DNA of 64,000 nucleotides from CALMFG01 sp963666035 (GCA_963666035.2 CAXXJI010000003.1:1-64000); one strand, 5' to 3'; shown: positions 16,691 to 25,915, counted from the stretch's first letter. Notes: generated by a model not told the origin, from the letters alone. Numbers and translations: made by a program.

Positions 16691-17605
16691 ATGAAACTGG
16701 AACGCGCATACAGCGAGATTGCCGATATAATGCCCGAAGAGCGGGTGCTGTTGAATGAACTGATGAGCAACCACACCACTTTTTGCACAGGGGGGCCGGC
16801 GGATATTATGGTTCGGCCGGCCACAAAATCGCAGTTTAAAAACGCTATTCGGTTGCTTTACAATTACGAAGTGCCCTACATGATTATCGGCCGGGGATCC
16901 AACCTGCTGGTGGGCGATAACGGCATTCGGGGCGCAGTGGTAAAGCTTTCCGAACCGTTTGCCATGGTTTCGGTGGATGGCGAGTATATATCGGCGGAGG
17001 CCGGGGCTTCCAACAAAAATGTAGTGAAAGCAGGACATGAGAAAGGCTTGGTCGGCATGGAATTTTTGGCCTGGATTCCCGGCAGTGTGGGCGGCGCTGT
17101 GGTGATGAACGCCGGCGCTCACGGCGGCGAGGTGAAGCAGTTCTTAACCGAAGTGGAAGTGATGGGCGGCGATTTTAAGACGTCAATTATTGATGCAAAA
17201 GATCTGGATTTGGCATATCGGTCCAGCAACCTGCAGGGAGCAGGCAAGTATATTACGCGGGCGGTATTTCGGCTGCAGTGCGGAGACGTGGGCGAGGCCA
17301 AGGCATATATGGCTGAGCTTGGAAGGATGCGAAAAGAAAAACAGCCGTTGGAGTATCCTTCGGCGGGCAGCGTCTTTAAACGTCCGGTGGGCTACTATGC
17401 CGGCCAGCTGATTGAGGAAGCGGGTCTTAAGGGCTATACCATCGGCGGCGCACAGGTGAGTGAAAAGCATGCCGGATTCATTATCAATCGGGGCGGTGCG
17501 ACATCCAAGGATGTTTTGGCGCTGATTCGACATATACAGGAAACGGTCTATACCCGTGAAGGGGTGAAACTGGAGACCGAAGTGAAATTGATCGGCGAGT
17601 TTTAG
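16691..17605 (+). CDS. murB: UDP-N-acetylenolpyruvoylglucosamine reductase
   Basis: MurB uses FAD and NADPH to reduce the enolpyruvyl group and make UDP-MurNAc for peptidoglycan. The 304 residues fit the type II (shorter) MurB of Gram-positive bacteria. FAD-binding segments are IIGRGSNLLVGD and IPGSVGGAVVMNAGAHGGE. The catalytic serine is in the YPSAGSVFKRP motif, and a late glutamate lies in KLETEVKLIGEF. The ATG has AAGGAAA upstream. It heads the conserved murB-rapZ-whiA cluster. Confidence 0.97.
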   Translation: MKLERAYSEIADIMPEERVLLNELMSNHTTFCTGGPADIMVRPATKSQFKNAIRLLYNYEVPYMIIGRGSNLLVGDNGIRGAVVKLSEPFAMVSVDGEYISAEAGASNKNVVKAGHEKGLVGMEFLAWIPGSVGGAVVMNAGAHGGEVKQFLTEVEVMGGDFKTSIIDAKDLDLAYRSSNLQGAGKYITRAVFRLQCGDVGEAKAYMAELGRMRKEKQPLEYPSAGSVFKRPVGYYAGQLIEEAGLKGYTIGGAQVSEKHAGFIINRGGATSKDVLALIRHIQETVYTREGVKLETEVKLIGEF

Positions 17606-17644
17606 GCAAAGCCGACAGCCGAAAATGATCGGAAAGGAGCGACA

Positions 17645-18496
17645 ATGAAATTTGTAATCGTCACAGGGCTTTCGGGCGCGGGGAAATCTTTGGCGCTCAA
17701 ACGGTTGGAGGATCTGGGCTACTTTTGTGTGGACAATCTGCCCCCCAGTCTGATTCCGCAGTTTGCAGAGATATGTTTGCAGGGCGGCCGGGATAAAGCG
17801 GCGGCGGCGGTGGATATGCGGATGGGCGAGATGTTCAGCGGCATTTTTGAAGCGATTGAAACCTTGCAGGCAAACGATCAGATTTCGCTGGATATTCTGT
17901 TTCTGGACGCGTCCAACGAAGCGCTGGTCAAGCGCTTTAAGGAAACAAGGCGCAAGCATCCGCTCTTAAACACGGGATATGTGATGGAAGGCATCACCGA
18001 GGAAAGACGTCTTTTGGCGCGTATAGAGGACTATGCTTCCAATCGGCTGGATACCACCACATACTCTCAAAAGAAACTCGGTGAAGCGCTGGACAGCATT
18101 TATGCAGATGAAGAGGATAGTCAGATTCTGATATCAATCTCCACCTTCGGTTACAAGCGCGGGATCCCGATTGATGCGGATATGGTGTTTGATATGCGTT
18201 TTCTGCCAAATCCGTTTTATGTACCCGAGCTGAAAGATTTCAGCGGAAAAAACTCGAGGGTTAAGGAATATGTCCTGTCATTTCCGCCGGCGGGTCAGTT
18301 TATTGAAAAGATTCTGGATTTGATTGCGCTGGTAGCGCCGCACTATATGGATCAGGACAAAAAGCAATTGGTGATCGCGATCGGCTGTACCGGCGGAATG
18401 CACCGTTCGGTAGTGGTGGCAGAGGAGATATACCGTATTTTAGAAGATCAGGGACAGCGCGTAACACTGGATCACCGCGATATTAAACTGAAGTAA
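17645..18496 (+). CDS. rapZ: RNase adapter/nucleotide-binding protein RapZ (YvcJ)
   Basis: This 283-residue protein has Walker A GLSGAGKS at residues 8-15, then the family segments DNLPPSLIP and DMRFLPNPFYVPELK, and the C-terminal GCTGGMHRSV loop. In Enterobacteria RapZ senses glucosamine 6-phosphate and guides RNase E. In Bacillus the homolog YvcJ affects competence and binds nucleotides. Its placement after murB fits a role around cell-wall precursor supply. Here whiA follows after 24 bases, with no yvcK between, unlike the common order. Confidence 0.95.
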   Translation: MKFVIVTGLSGAGKSLALKRLEDLGYFCVDNLPPSLIPQFAEICLQGGRDKAAAAVDMRMGEMFSGIFEAIETLQANDQISLDILFLDASNEALVKRFKETRRKHPLLNTGYVMEGITEERRLLARIEDYASNRLDTTTYSQKKLGEALDSIYADEEDSQILISISTFGYKRGIPIDADMVFDMRFLPNPFYVPELKDFSGKNSRVKEYVLSFPPAGQFIEKILDLIALVAPHYMDQDKKQLVIAIGCTGGMHRSVVVAEEIYRILEDQGQRVTLDHRDIKLK

Positions 18497-18520
18497 GCGT
18501 TTAGGAAAAGGAAAGAAACC

Positions 18521-19450
18521 ATGTCATTTTCGGCAACGGCAAAAGACGAGCTCGCAAGAAAGGCGCCTGAGAAGGATTGCTGTGCAGTGGCAGAGCTGGC
18601 GGCATTCGCACATGTCACCGGGCATATGGAACTGAAAGGCCTGGGGAATTTTGAGTTCTATATGAACACCGAGCATGCGCCCACCGCACGGTGCATGCTC
18701 TCGCTCATTAAAACGCGGTTACAGGTGGGGGCCAGACTCATCACCAAGGAAAACCGGCTGAAAAAAAAACATATTTATACCATCATGGTCGAGGACTACG
18801 CAGACGCAAAGCGGCTGCTGACCACCCTGAAGATTTTGGATGAAGGCCGGATGCGGTTTGATATCCATCGGGAGTTGATTAAAAAAGAATGTTGTCGGAC
18901 GAGCTTTTTGAGGGGAGCGTTTTTGGGATCGGGTTCGATATCCGACCCCGAAAAGGGTTATCATTTGGAGTTTGTGGCATCCAAGCAGGAATTTGCCAAT
19001 GGTTTGTTGAATATATTAAGTAGTTATGAGATCAAGGCGAAATCCATCACACGGAAGGATTCGGTGGTGGTGTATGTGAAGGAAAGTGATTCGATCATCA
19101 AGCTTTTGACTTTGATCGGAGCGCACAGCACGATACTTGCGTTGGAGAATATCCGTATTTCAAAGGATATGATGAATAATATCAATCGCGCGGCCAACTG
19201 TGAAGCGGCGAATTACAGCAAAACGGTGGATGCTTCAATTAAACAGGTACAGGCGATTATGCGCCTAAAAGCCGCAGGCGAGCTTGAGAACCTAAACCCG
19301 ACTTTGTTTGCTGTGGCTGAAGCACGGCTGAATAATCATCAGGCAACGCTCTCTGAGCTGGCCGAAATTATTGGCGGCAAGGTGGGCAAATCCGGCATCA
19401 ATCACCGATTAAGGAAAATCTGTGAGTTGGCAGACAAGCTGGATGAATAA
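18521..19450 (+). CDS. whiA: WhiA family DNA-binding regulator
   Basis: This 309-residue WhiA has an N-terminal degenerate LAGLIDADG-type homing-endonuclease fold (about residues 20-200, with FLRGAFLGSGSISDPEKGYH as the best-kept part). A C-terminal helix-turn-helix reads LSELAEIIGGKVGKSGINHRL. WhiA influences division and, in actinobacteria, sporulation. In Firmicutes it acts near the divisome and nucleoid. It lies between rapZ and the Crh-like gene in the conserved cluster. Confidence 0.96.
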   Translation: MSFSATAKDELARKAPEKDCCAVAELAAFAHVTGHMELKGLGNFEFYMNTEHAPTARCMLSLIKTRLQVGARLITKENRLKKKHIYTIMVEDYADAKRLLTTLKILDEGRMRFDIHRELIKKECCRTSFLRGAFLGSGSISDPEKGYHLEFVASKQEFANGLLNILSSYEIKAKSITRKDSVVVYVKESDSIIKLLTLIGAHSTILALENIRISKDMMNNINRAANCEAANYSKTVDASIKQVQAIMRLKAAGELENLNPTLFAVAEARLNNHQATLSELAEIIGGKVGKSGINHRLRKICELADKLDE

Positions 19451-19520
19451 AGAGAAACCTTTTAAATTTGTTTAGTGGTTTAACGCTTTGCCAAACGGCA
19501 TAAAAAAGGAGGCAGGCATC

Positions 19521-19769
19521 ATGGTATACAAAGAAGTGATGATTAACAACAAGGAAGGGCTGAACGCGACGACAGCGGCCGCTGTGGTTCAGATTGCCGG
19601 CAAGTATGCGGCAAAAGTTTTGATTGAGAAGGGCAATAAGAAGATTAATGCCAAATCGATCATGGGTGTGCTTTCGCTGGGAGTGAAACCAGGAGATGAG
19701 GTTTTTATCGTCGCGGACGGTGATGATGAGGAAGCGGCGATGAAAGCGATCGTGCAGATTTTTGAATGA
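19521..19769 (+). CDS. HPr-like protein with the Crh-type loss of His15
   Basis: This 82-residue HPr-fold protein starts at the ATG at 19521, which has AAGGAGG eight bases upstream. Numbering matches HPr exactly. The PTS phosphorylation histidine (position 15) is Asn and Arg17 is Thr, while the regulatory Ser46 is kept in KSIMGVLSLG. It should therefore not carry phosphate for sugar transport but could be modified by HPr kinase at Ser46, as Bacillus Crh (Gln15) is. Its position after whiA is the crh position. Both ends of the active-site motif differ from Crh as well (ATTAAAV instead of ARPAALF). Confidence 0.88.
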   Translation: MVYKEVMINNKEGLNATTAAAVVQIAGKYAAKVLIEKGNKKINAKSIMGVLSLGVKPGDEVFIVADGDDEEAAMKAIVQIFE

Positions 19770-19810
19770 TATTGATACGCACGGGCGCTGAATATCATAT
19801 TGACTGTCGA

Positions 19811-19861
19811 GGACATCTTCTTGGTATGCTTTTTTTAAGGCAAATCCGGTGTCCTTTTTTT
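19811..19861 (+). terminator. Terminator after the murB-rapZ-whiA-crh cluster
   Basis: GGACATC and GGTGTCC pair with one G-T wobble around a 30-base loop, followed by seven T bases. Before it, at 19767-19799, a second repeat (ATGATATT/AATATCAT) flanks a GC-rich loop and may be a processing or regulatory hairpin. The remaining gap up to 20033 holds the pgk promoter. Confidence 0.65.
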
Positions 19862-19929
19862 ATGTATTTTTGTGGACAATAAGGCTTTTGGTTTGATATA
19901 TTGAACATGCGCGTTTTGGCAGCAAAAAC

Positions 19930-19958
19930 TTGCGTTTTAGCGGGTTTTTTAATAGAAT
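19930..19958 (+). promoter_or_regulatory. Predicted promoter of pgk-tpiA-gpmI
   Basis: TTGCGT and TAGAAT are separated by 17 bases, 75 bases before the pgk start. The leader contains ACAGAACAATCTGTT, a near-palindrome that might bind a regulator. Confidence 0.5.
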
Positions 19959-20033
19959 ATACGGGATAACGATATTGTGAAAAACAGAACAATCTGTTAA
20001 AACAAATTTATTAAATATTTCAGGAGACGAGCG

Positions 20034-21218
20034 ATGAGCAAAAAAACGATTAAAGATGTTAATTTAAACGGAAAAAAAGTCCTGGTACGTGTGGATTTCA
20101 ACGTTCCGCTGGACAGCGATCTTAAGATTACAGACGAAACGAGAATTGATGCGGCCCTGCCGACCATCAAATATCTCTTGGAACAGAACGCCAAAGTGAT
20201 TCTGTGTTCTCATCTGGGTCGTCCGAAAGGCGAGTTTAACCTCAAGTACTCGTTAAAACCTGTGGCGGACCGATTGGCTGAGATTTTCCCGGGAAAAGTG
20301 AAGTTTGCCACCGATATTATCGGAGACAGTGCAAAGGAACTGACGGCGAATATTAAACCAGGCGAAATTGTTCTTTTGGAGAACTTAAGATTCCATAAAG
20401 AAGAAGAGGGCAACGATCCTGAATTTGCAAAGAAGCTGGCGGCTTACGCTGAAATCTATGTGAATGATGCATTTGGAACAGCGCACCGTGCACACGCGAG
20501 CACAGCCGGCGTGGCCGACTATCTGCCTGCGGTCAGCGGATTCTTGATTGCGAAAGAACTGGAGTTTTTGGGCGGCGCGTTGAATAATCCCGTCCGTCCT
20601 TTTGTGGCTATTTTGGGCGGCGCAAAAGTTTCGGACAAAATCGGCGTTATCTCCTCGCTTTTGGAACGGGTTGACAAGCTCATTATCGGCGGCGGTATGG
20701 CGTATACTTTTTTGAAAGCACAAGGTTATGACATCGGCACTTCACTTTTGGAAGCGGATAAAATGGATTTGGCGCTGGGGCTGATGCAGTCGGCCAAAGA
20801 TAAAGGCATTGAGATGCTGCTGCCCGTTGATACGCTGTATGCGTCCGATTTCTCTAACGATGCGGATATCGAAACACTGGGGCTGGAAGACGATAAACAC
20901 GGCTATCAGGGTTTGGATATTGGACCGAAAACCCGTGAGATTTTCTGCGAAGCGGTGAAAAACGCCAAAACTGTGGTGTGGAACGGCCCCTTGGGCGTAA
21001 CCGAAATGGACAACTTCAAACACGGTACCGAAGCCATTGCGGAAGCTTTGGCAGAAACTGATGCAATCACCATTATCGGCGGCGGCGATTCGGCCGCGGC
21101 AATCACCAAACTCGGCTATGCGGACAAGGTCAGCCATATCTCAACCGGCGGCGGCGCATCCTTGGAATTTTTGGAAGGCAAAGTTTTGCCGGGTATTGAA
21201 GCATTAAACGATAAATAG
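20034..21218 (+). CDS. pgk: Phosphoglycerate kinase
   Basis: Pgk transfers phosphate from 1,3-bisphosphoglycerate to ADP in glycolysis. The 394-residue length is standard. The substrate motif VLVRVDFNVPLD lies near the start, LCSHLGRPKG follows, and the C-terminal nucleotide loop is GGGDSAAA. The ATG has CAGGAGA upstream. It is the first gene of a three-gene glycolytic operon. Confidence 0.99.
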   Translation: MSKKTIKDVNLNGKKVLVRVDFNVPLDSDLKITDETRIDAALPTIKYLLEQNAKVILCSHLGRPKGEFNLKYSLKPVADRLAEIFPGKVKFATDIIGDSAKELTANIKPGEIVLLENLRFHKEEEGNDPEFAKKLAAYAEIYVNDAFGTAHRAHASTAGVADYLPAVSGFLIAKELEFLGGALNNPVRPFVAILGGAKVSDKIGVISSLLERVDKLIIGGGMAYTFLKAQGYDIGTSLLEADKMDLALGLMQSAKDKGIEMLLPVDTLYASDFSNDADIETLGLEDDKHGYQGLDIGPKTREIFCEAVKNAKTVVWNGPLGVTEMDNFKHGTEAIAEALAETDAITIIGGGDSAAAITKLGYADKVSHISTGGGASLEFLEGKVLPGIEALNDK

Positions 21219-21275
21219 CCTTTCATAAAAAGGGTTAAATAAAAGATTATATTCATAAATTATTTGGAGGATTCA

Positions 21276-22022
21276 ATGAGAAGACCAATTATTGCAGGGA
21301 ACTGGAAGATGAACAAAACCTTAAGCGAATCGAAAGCGCTGGTGGAAGCTTTAAAACCGTTGGTTGCCGATGCAGAGGCCGAGGTGGTGGTCTGCCCAAC
21401 CTATGTTAACCTCGCCGCAGTCAAAGAATTGCTGGCAGGAACCAACATCAAGCTTGGTGCACAGAATTGTCATTTTGAAAAAAGCGGCGCTTTCACCGGT
21501 GAAATTTCGGTGGATATGCTGAAAGAAATCGGTGTGGAGTTTGTCATCATCGGACACAGTGAACGACGCGAATACTACGCTGAAACCGACGAAGGTGTTA
21601 ACAAAAAAGCGAAAGCGATTCTGGCGGCGGGCATGACCCCCATCGTTTGCTGCGGCGAAACCTTGGAACAGCGGGAATCCGGCGTGACCGACGCGTTTGT
21701 TTCGGGCCAGATTAAAGCAGGATTGGACGGACTCACTGGCGAACAAGTGGCCTCTCTGGTGATCGCTTATGAACCCATCTGGGCGATTGGCACCGGTAAA
21801 ACCGCGACCAGCGAACAGGCCAATGAAACCATTGCGATGATTCGAAAAACGGTTGCCGAGAAGTTTGACGCCGCAACTGCGGATGCCGTGCGGATTCAAT
21901 ACGGCGGCAGCATGAAACCGGGGAATGCGGCAGAATTGATGGCACAGCCGGATATTGACGGCGGACTGATTGGTGGTGCTTCCTTGGTGGCCGAGGACTT
22001 TGCCAAAGTGGTTAAATACTAG
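21276..22022 (+). CDS. tpiA: Triosephosphate isomerase
   Basis: TpiA interconverts dihydroxyacetone phosphate and glyceraldehyde 3-phosphate. The ATG at 21276 has TTGGAGG immediately upstream and gives 248 residues, the usual size; the upstream TTG at 21264 lies inside that ribosome site. The N-terminal GNWKMNK, catalytic His in IIGHSERRE, catalytic Glu in AYEPIWAIGTGK, and the phosphate-gripping GGSMKPGN loop are all present. Confidence 0.99.
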   Translation: MRRPIIAGNWKMNKTLSESKALVEALKPLVADAEAEVVVCPTYVNLAAVKELLAGTNIKLGAQNCHFEKSGAFTGEISVDMLKEIGVEFVIIGHSERREYYAETDEGVNKKAKAILAAGMTPIVCCGETLEQRESGVTDAFVSGQIKAGLDGLTGEQVASLVIAYEPIWAIGTGKTATSEQANETIAMIRKTVAEKFDAATADAVRIQYGGSMKPGNAAELMAQPDIDGGLIGGASLVAEDFAKVVKY

Positions 22023-22031
22023 AGCGGGTGA

Positions 22032-23576
22032 ATGATGGCAAAAAAACTGACAGCATTGATTATTCTGGATGGTTTTGGATACTCTAAGGAGACCGAAGCC
22101 GAGGGTAATGCAGTGCGCGCAAGCAAGATAAAAAATGTACTGGCTTTGAAAAAAGAATATCCTCATACGCTGATTGGGGCCAGCGGCCTTTCGGTGGGCC
22201 TGCCCGACGGGCAGATGGGCAACAGCGAAGTGGGGCACCTTAACATCGGCGCGGGACGCATTGTGTATCAGGCGCTGACGCGGGTGAGCAAGGATATTAG
22301 CGACGGGGGATTTTTTGAGAACCCTGAAATTCAAGCGGCGATGGACAACGCCAAAAGCAAGGGCACGGCGCTGCATCTGTACGGTCTTGTGTCGGATGGC
22401 GGTGTGCACAGTCACAACACACATATCTACGCTTTTGTTGAAAAGGCAAAACAGGCGGGCTTGACCGAAGTGTATCTCCACTGCTTTATGGATGGCCGTG
22501 ATGTGCCGCCGGACAGCGGGAAAGGCTTTATTGAGCAGATGGAGGCCAAGCTGGCCGAAATCGGTGTGGGCAAAATTGCCAGTGTGATGGGCCGTTATTA
22601 CGCGATGGATCGGGATAACCGCTGGGAGCGGGAAAAGCAGGCGTACGACACCATGGTACACGGTGCGGGAAGTACGAATACCTCGGCTGTGAACGCCATG
22701 CAGGTCTGTTATGACGAAAAAATATTCGATGAGTTTATCACGCCGACCTGTATTGTGGAAGACGGGAAACCGGTGGGATTGATTAAAGAAAATGATATAA
22801 TCATCTGCTTTAATTTTCGTCCGGACCGCGCAAGACAGATTACCCGCGTGTTTACTGACCCCGAATTTGACGGATTTGAGCGCAGTTATTTTCCGGTGTA
22901 CTACTGCACGCTGACTGAATATGACGCGACGTTTAAAAATGTGCATGTGATATATGGCCCGCAGAGCCTTGATAACACGTTAGGGCAGTATTTGGCGGCA
23001 AAAGGCATAAAGCAATTCCGGATTGCCGAGACCGAGAAGTATGCGCACGTGACGTTTTTCTTCAACGGCGGCGTTGAGGAACCGAACAATGGTGAAGATC
23101 GTTTCCTGATTCCTTCCCCGAAAGTGGCGACCTATGACTTAAAGCCCGAGATGAGTGCCTACGAAGTGGCCGAAACGGCGATAGAAAAAATCGAGAGCGG
23201 CGAATACGACGTGATGATTTTAAACTTTGCCAATTCGGATATGGTTGGGCATACGGGCATCATTCAGGCGGCGACCGACGCGGTGTTCGCGGTGGATGAA
23301 TGCGCCGGGAAAGTGATCGAAGCGATTTTGAAAAATGGCGGCGAAGCGATCATCACGGCCGACCATGGCAATGCCGAGCGGATGGTGGACAGCGACGGCG
23401 GTCCCTTTACAGCGCATACGACCAATCCGGTTCCGTTTGTATTGGTATCCGACCGATATAAAAATGCTAAGCTGAAACAGGACGGCATTCTGGCCGATCT
23501 GGCGCCGACGCTTTTGGATTTGATGGGTTTGGAAAAACCGGCGGAAATGACCGGTACGTCCATGATTATTAAATAG
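22032..23576 (+). CDS. gpmI: 2,3-bisphosphoglycerate-independent phosphoglycerate mutase
   Basis: GpmI is a dimanganese enzyme of the alkaline phosphatase superfamily that turns 3-phosphoglycerate into 2-phosphoglycerate. The 514 residues match the family. The N-terminal LIILDGFG metal motif, the catalytic Ser65 in GQMGNSEVGHL, and the late ADHGNAE metal motif are visible. Two ATGs stand in tandem at 22032 and 22035. It closes the pgk-tpiA-gpmI operon; gap and eno, which often join this operon in Firmicutes, are not here. Confidence 0.99.
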   Translation: MMAKKLTALIILDGFGYSKETEAEGNAVRASKIKNVLALKKEYPHTLIGASGLSVGLPDGQMGNSEVGHLNIGAGRIVYQALTRVSKDISDGGFFENPEIQAAMDNAKSKGTALHLYGLVSDGGVHSHNTHIYAFVEKAKQAGLTEVYLHCFMDGRDVPPDSGKGFIEQMEAKLAEIGVGKIASVMGRYYAMDRDNRWEREKQAYDTMVHGAGSTNTSAVNAMQVCYDEKIFDEFITPTCIVEDGKPVGLIKENDIIICFNFRPDRARQITRVFTDPEFDGFERSYFPVYYCTLTEYDATFKNVHVIYGPQSLDNTLGQYLAAKGIKQFRIAETEKYAHVTFFFNGGVEEPNNGEDRFLIPSPKVATYDLKPEMSAYEVAETAIEKIESGEYDVMILNFANSDMVGHTGIIQAATDAVFAVDECAGKVIEAILKNGGEAIITADHGNAERMVDSDGGPFTAHTTNPVPFVLVSDRYKNAKLKQDGILADLAPTLLDLMGLEKPAEMTGTSMIIK

Positions 23577-23591
23577 GTAAACAGACAATCA

Positions 23592-23629
23592 AAAAACGCG
23601 CCTTATCAAATGATGGGACGCGTTTTTTT
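23592..23629. terminator. Bidirectional terminator between gpmI and the GGDEF gene
   Basis: AAAAACGCG and CGCGTTTTT arms flank a loop, with A and T runs on both sides. It serves two convergent genes. Confidence 0.8.
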
Positions 23630-23635
23630 CTTTGC

Positions 23636-25915
23636 TTAAGCATCTCCGGCTTTATGCCGGCTCTTTTCGTCGTACAGCCGTCGGTCGGCTTCTTCAATCA
23701 TGGTTTCGAGGTCTTTGCGCTCGGATTTTTGTTTGGTGGCGTAACCAAAACTGATGCGAATATCATAGGGTAAAGTCGACAGCCGGTTGAACTGCTCAAA
23801 ATGCGATTGAATTCGGGTAATCACAAGACCGATGTTTTTGACGCTGTCGTTGCCGCGCAGCAGCAGAGCGAATTCATCGCCGCCAAAACGCGAGACGATA
23901 TCGCCCTCACGCAAAGCGTCCTTTAGGCAGAGCGCAATTGATTTTAATGCCAGATCGCCCGACTGGTGACCGTAGGTATCGTTGACGGCTTTGAGGTTAT
24001 CCATATCGCCAAAGAGCAGGGTCATCTCCTGTTTTTTCTCTAAAGCTTCCAATAAAATACGCTGGCCTTCCTCAAAGAACCCGCGGCGGTTTAGAAGACC
24101 GGTCAAAGCATCCTGCAGTGAAATGCGCATGATTTTTTGGGTATCTTCTTCCAGCTTATCTAAAAGATCAAGCCGGTCGAGGATGCTGGATAGCTGCTGA
24201 CGCACCGTGCCGGCCAAGGGTTTCAACATGTTGTCAAGGTCGCATGCGAAGTATCCGTAATACAGGTTGCCGGTATTCAGCGCAAAATACGCCAGACTTT
24301 GTCCGCCCCCCTTCTCTAAAATTGATTCTGGAAGCATGGTATCGGTTGTGAAAGCGATTTCCGCCAAGTGTTCGTTTTGATATTTGCCAAAAACCATTGT
24401 GATATTCCGAACGGAATGGATATTGTAAAACTCATTCATCAGAATGGGGGATTCCAGAAGACAGCAGTAACACTCTTTAAAGCTTAAGATGGAACAGTTG
24501 GCACGAAAAGCCAAAAGCATCTGCTCATAGGAGGTGACAGCGCTGAAATGGTTGATGACCTGACTGGCGAGCACGGATTGGTCATACTGTTCGAAAAGAT
24601 CGCGGTTATAAATCTTATGGGTGATCATATCCAGGCTGTAGACAAACTGCAGACAGAAGTGATCCAAAAACTGCTTCTTTTCGGGCTGGGGGAACAACGC
24701 TTTTAAGATGGCTTCAATGGTGAAGTCCAGCGTTTTCCATTCCAGCTCCTCGTAATGGGGCCGATGAGTCCAGACAAAGAAGCGCTCTACGGCAACAGAG
24801 AGCCGGATAGGCGCGCTTTTTTGACAAAAATCAGTGACCAGCGCTTCAAAGATGCCCAGTAAAAAGCGGTCCACGCCCTTGGGCATGGCGGCGGCGCCGC
24901 CAAGCGATGCTTTCAGAATATCAAGCATCAGAGCCTGATTTTTTCGAAAAGTCTGTTCATCAGATTCCGCACGTTCAAAGTTTAACGAAGGAATTTCGTC
25001 CAGCATGGTTTTGATATTGATGATATTTTTTTTGATCTCCCGGCAGGAACAGGATTCGCGTATAACGAGATCGGTTCGAAAGATGTGTTCTTTCGGCGGA
25101 GTTTTTCCTTCATATAGGTCAAGCAGAATCGTCAGCGCCTGACTCATCATTTTGTCCAGCGGCTGATTGGCTGTGGTGATGGCCGGGGTGGCGAACCGTG
25201 ACCAAATGACATTATCAAAACCGGTAATGGCGATATCATCTGGTGTACGAATACCGCGTGTTTCCAGCTCTCGGGCTAAACCAAACGCCACCTCATCGCT
25301 GCAGCAGACGACGGCTTCGGGTAATTCTTTATAATCGCTTAAAAGTATTTGCGCGGCGATTTTCCCGGTGTCGCGCGTGAAGCCTGCGTGAATGATGCGC
25401 TTATTATCTTTGATAAGGCCATACCGCTGGAGCATAAAGAGAAATGCTTTAGCTCGGGCCTTAGCCTCAAGGCTCCATTTTGGGCCGGCGATATGAACGA
25501 TATCCTTAAAACCGTGCGTTTCGACGAGATGGGTCATGATCTCACGTATGCCGACTTCATTATCCAAAAGAATATTATAGGTGTTTTCCAACGGGTACGA
25601 GACCGATACGATGGGGATGTCCTTGTATTGGTCGATCAGCATGGTAACATGATTGAGCGGTACATAGTTGATGATTGAAGCGGTGGTGACGATAAGTCCG
25701 TCCAGAAAATCAGCAGCGGGCAAAACGGATACCAAATCGCCGTAGGTGCTGGCGGGGTCCTCAGCCGGTATGGATTGCCCGCAGAACACATGAAGATTGC
25801 ACGCACGGGTTTCCATGGTGAAAAAAAGTTTGGAAATCATTTCCCGCTCATAGTACTGATCGACAGATGGGATGATGAAACCGATATTTGGGATTTTTTT
25901 TGGATTCTTACTCAA
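23636..25915 (-). CDS. Diguanylate cyclase with a LacI/RbsB-like ligand-binding sensor
   Basis: This is a 759-residue protein. Residues 1 to about 300 form a periplasmic-binding-protein-like fold of the LacI type (NIGFIIPSVDQYY at the start; later PEAVVCCSDEVAFGLARELE and DDIAITGFDN). It has no helix-turn-helix and no signal peptide, so it should sense a ligand in the cytosol. A helical middle follows. The C-terminal GGDEF domain has SRFGGDEFALLL around residues 675-685, preceded by REGD, which fits the RxxD inhibitory I-site. It is probably an active, product-inhibited c-di-GMP synthase. Start choice: the TTG at 25915 has GGAG eight bases upstream, while the GTG at 25924 overlaps that site. 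Confidence 0.88.
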   Translation of the reverse strand: MSKNPKKIPNIGFIIPSVDQYYEREMISKLFFTMETRACNLHVFCGQSIPAEDPASTYGDLVSVLPAADFLDGLIVTTASIINYVPLNHVTMLIDQYKDIPIVSVSYPLENTYNILLDNEVGIREIMTHLVETHGFKDIVHIAGPKWSLEAKARAKAFLFMLQRYGLIKDNKRIIHAGFTRDTGKIAAQILLSDYKELPEAVVCCSDEVAFGLARELETRGIRTPDDIAITGFDNVIWSRFATPAITTANQPLDKMMSQALTILLDLYEGKTPPKEHIFRTDLVIRESCSCREIKKNIINIKTMLDEIPSLNFERAESDEQTFRKNQALMLDILKASLGGAAAMPKGVDRFLLGIFEALVTDFCQKSAPIRLSVAVERFFVWTHRPHYEELEWKTLDFTIEAILKALFPQPEKKQFLDHFCLQFVYSLDMITHKIYNRDLFEQYDQSVLASQVINHFSAVTSYEQMLLAFRANCSILSFKECYCCLLESPILMNEFYNIHSVRNITMVFGKYQNEHLAEIAFTTDTMLPESILEKGGGQSLAYFALNTGNLYYGYFACDLDNMLKPLAGTVRQQLSSILDRLDLLDKLEEDTQKIMRISLQDALTGLLNRRGFFEEGQRILLEALEKKQEMTLLFGDMDNLKAVNDTYGHQSGDLALKSIALCLKDALREGDIVSRFGGDEFALLLRGNDSVKNIGLVITRIQSHFEQFNRLSTLPYDIRISFGYATKQKSERKDLETMIEEADRRLYDEKSRHKAGDA

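Noticed and set aside
21351..22946. Open frame of over 500 codons on the minus strand
   Set aside because: It lies wholly opposite tpiA and gpmI, reads as low-complexity His/Arg/Phe-rich protein, and has no ribosome site; it is an antisense artefact of codon use.
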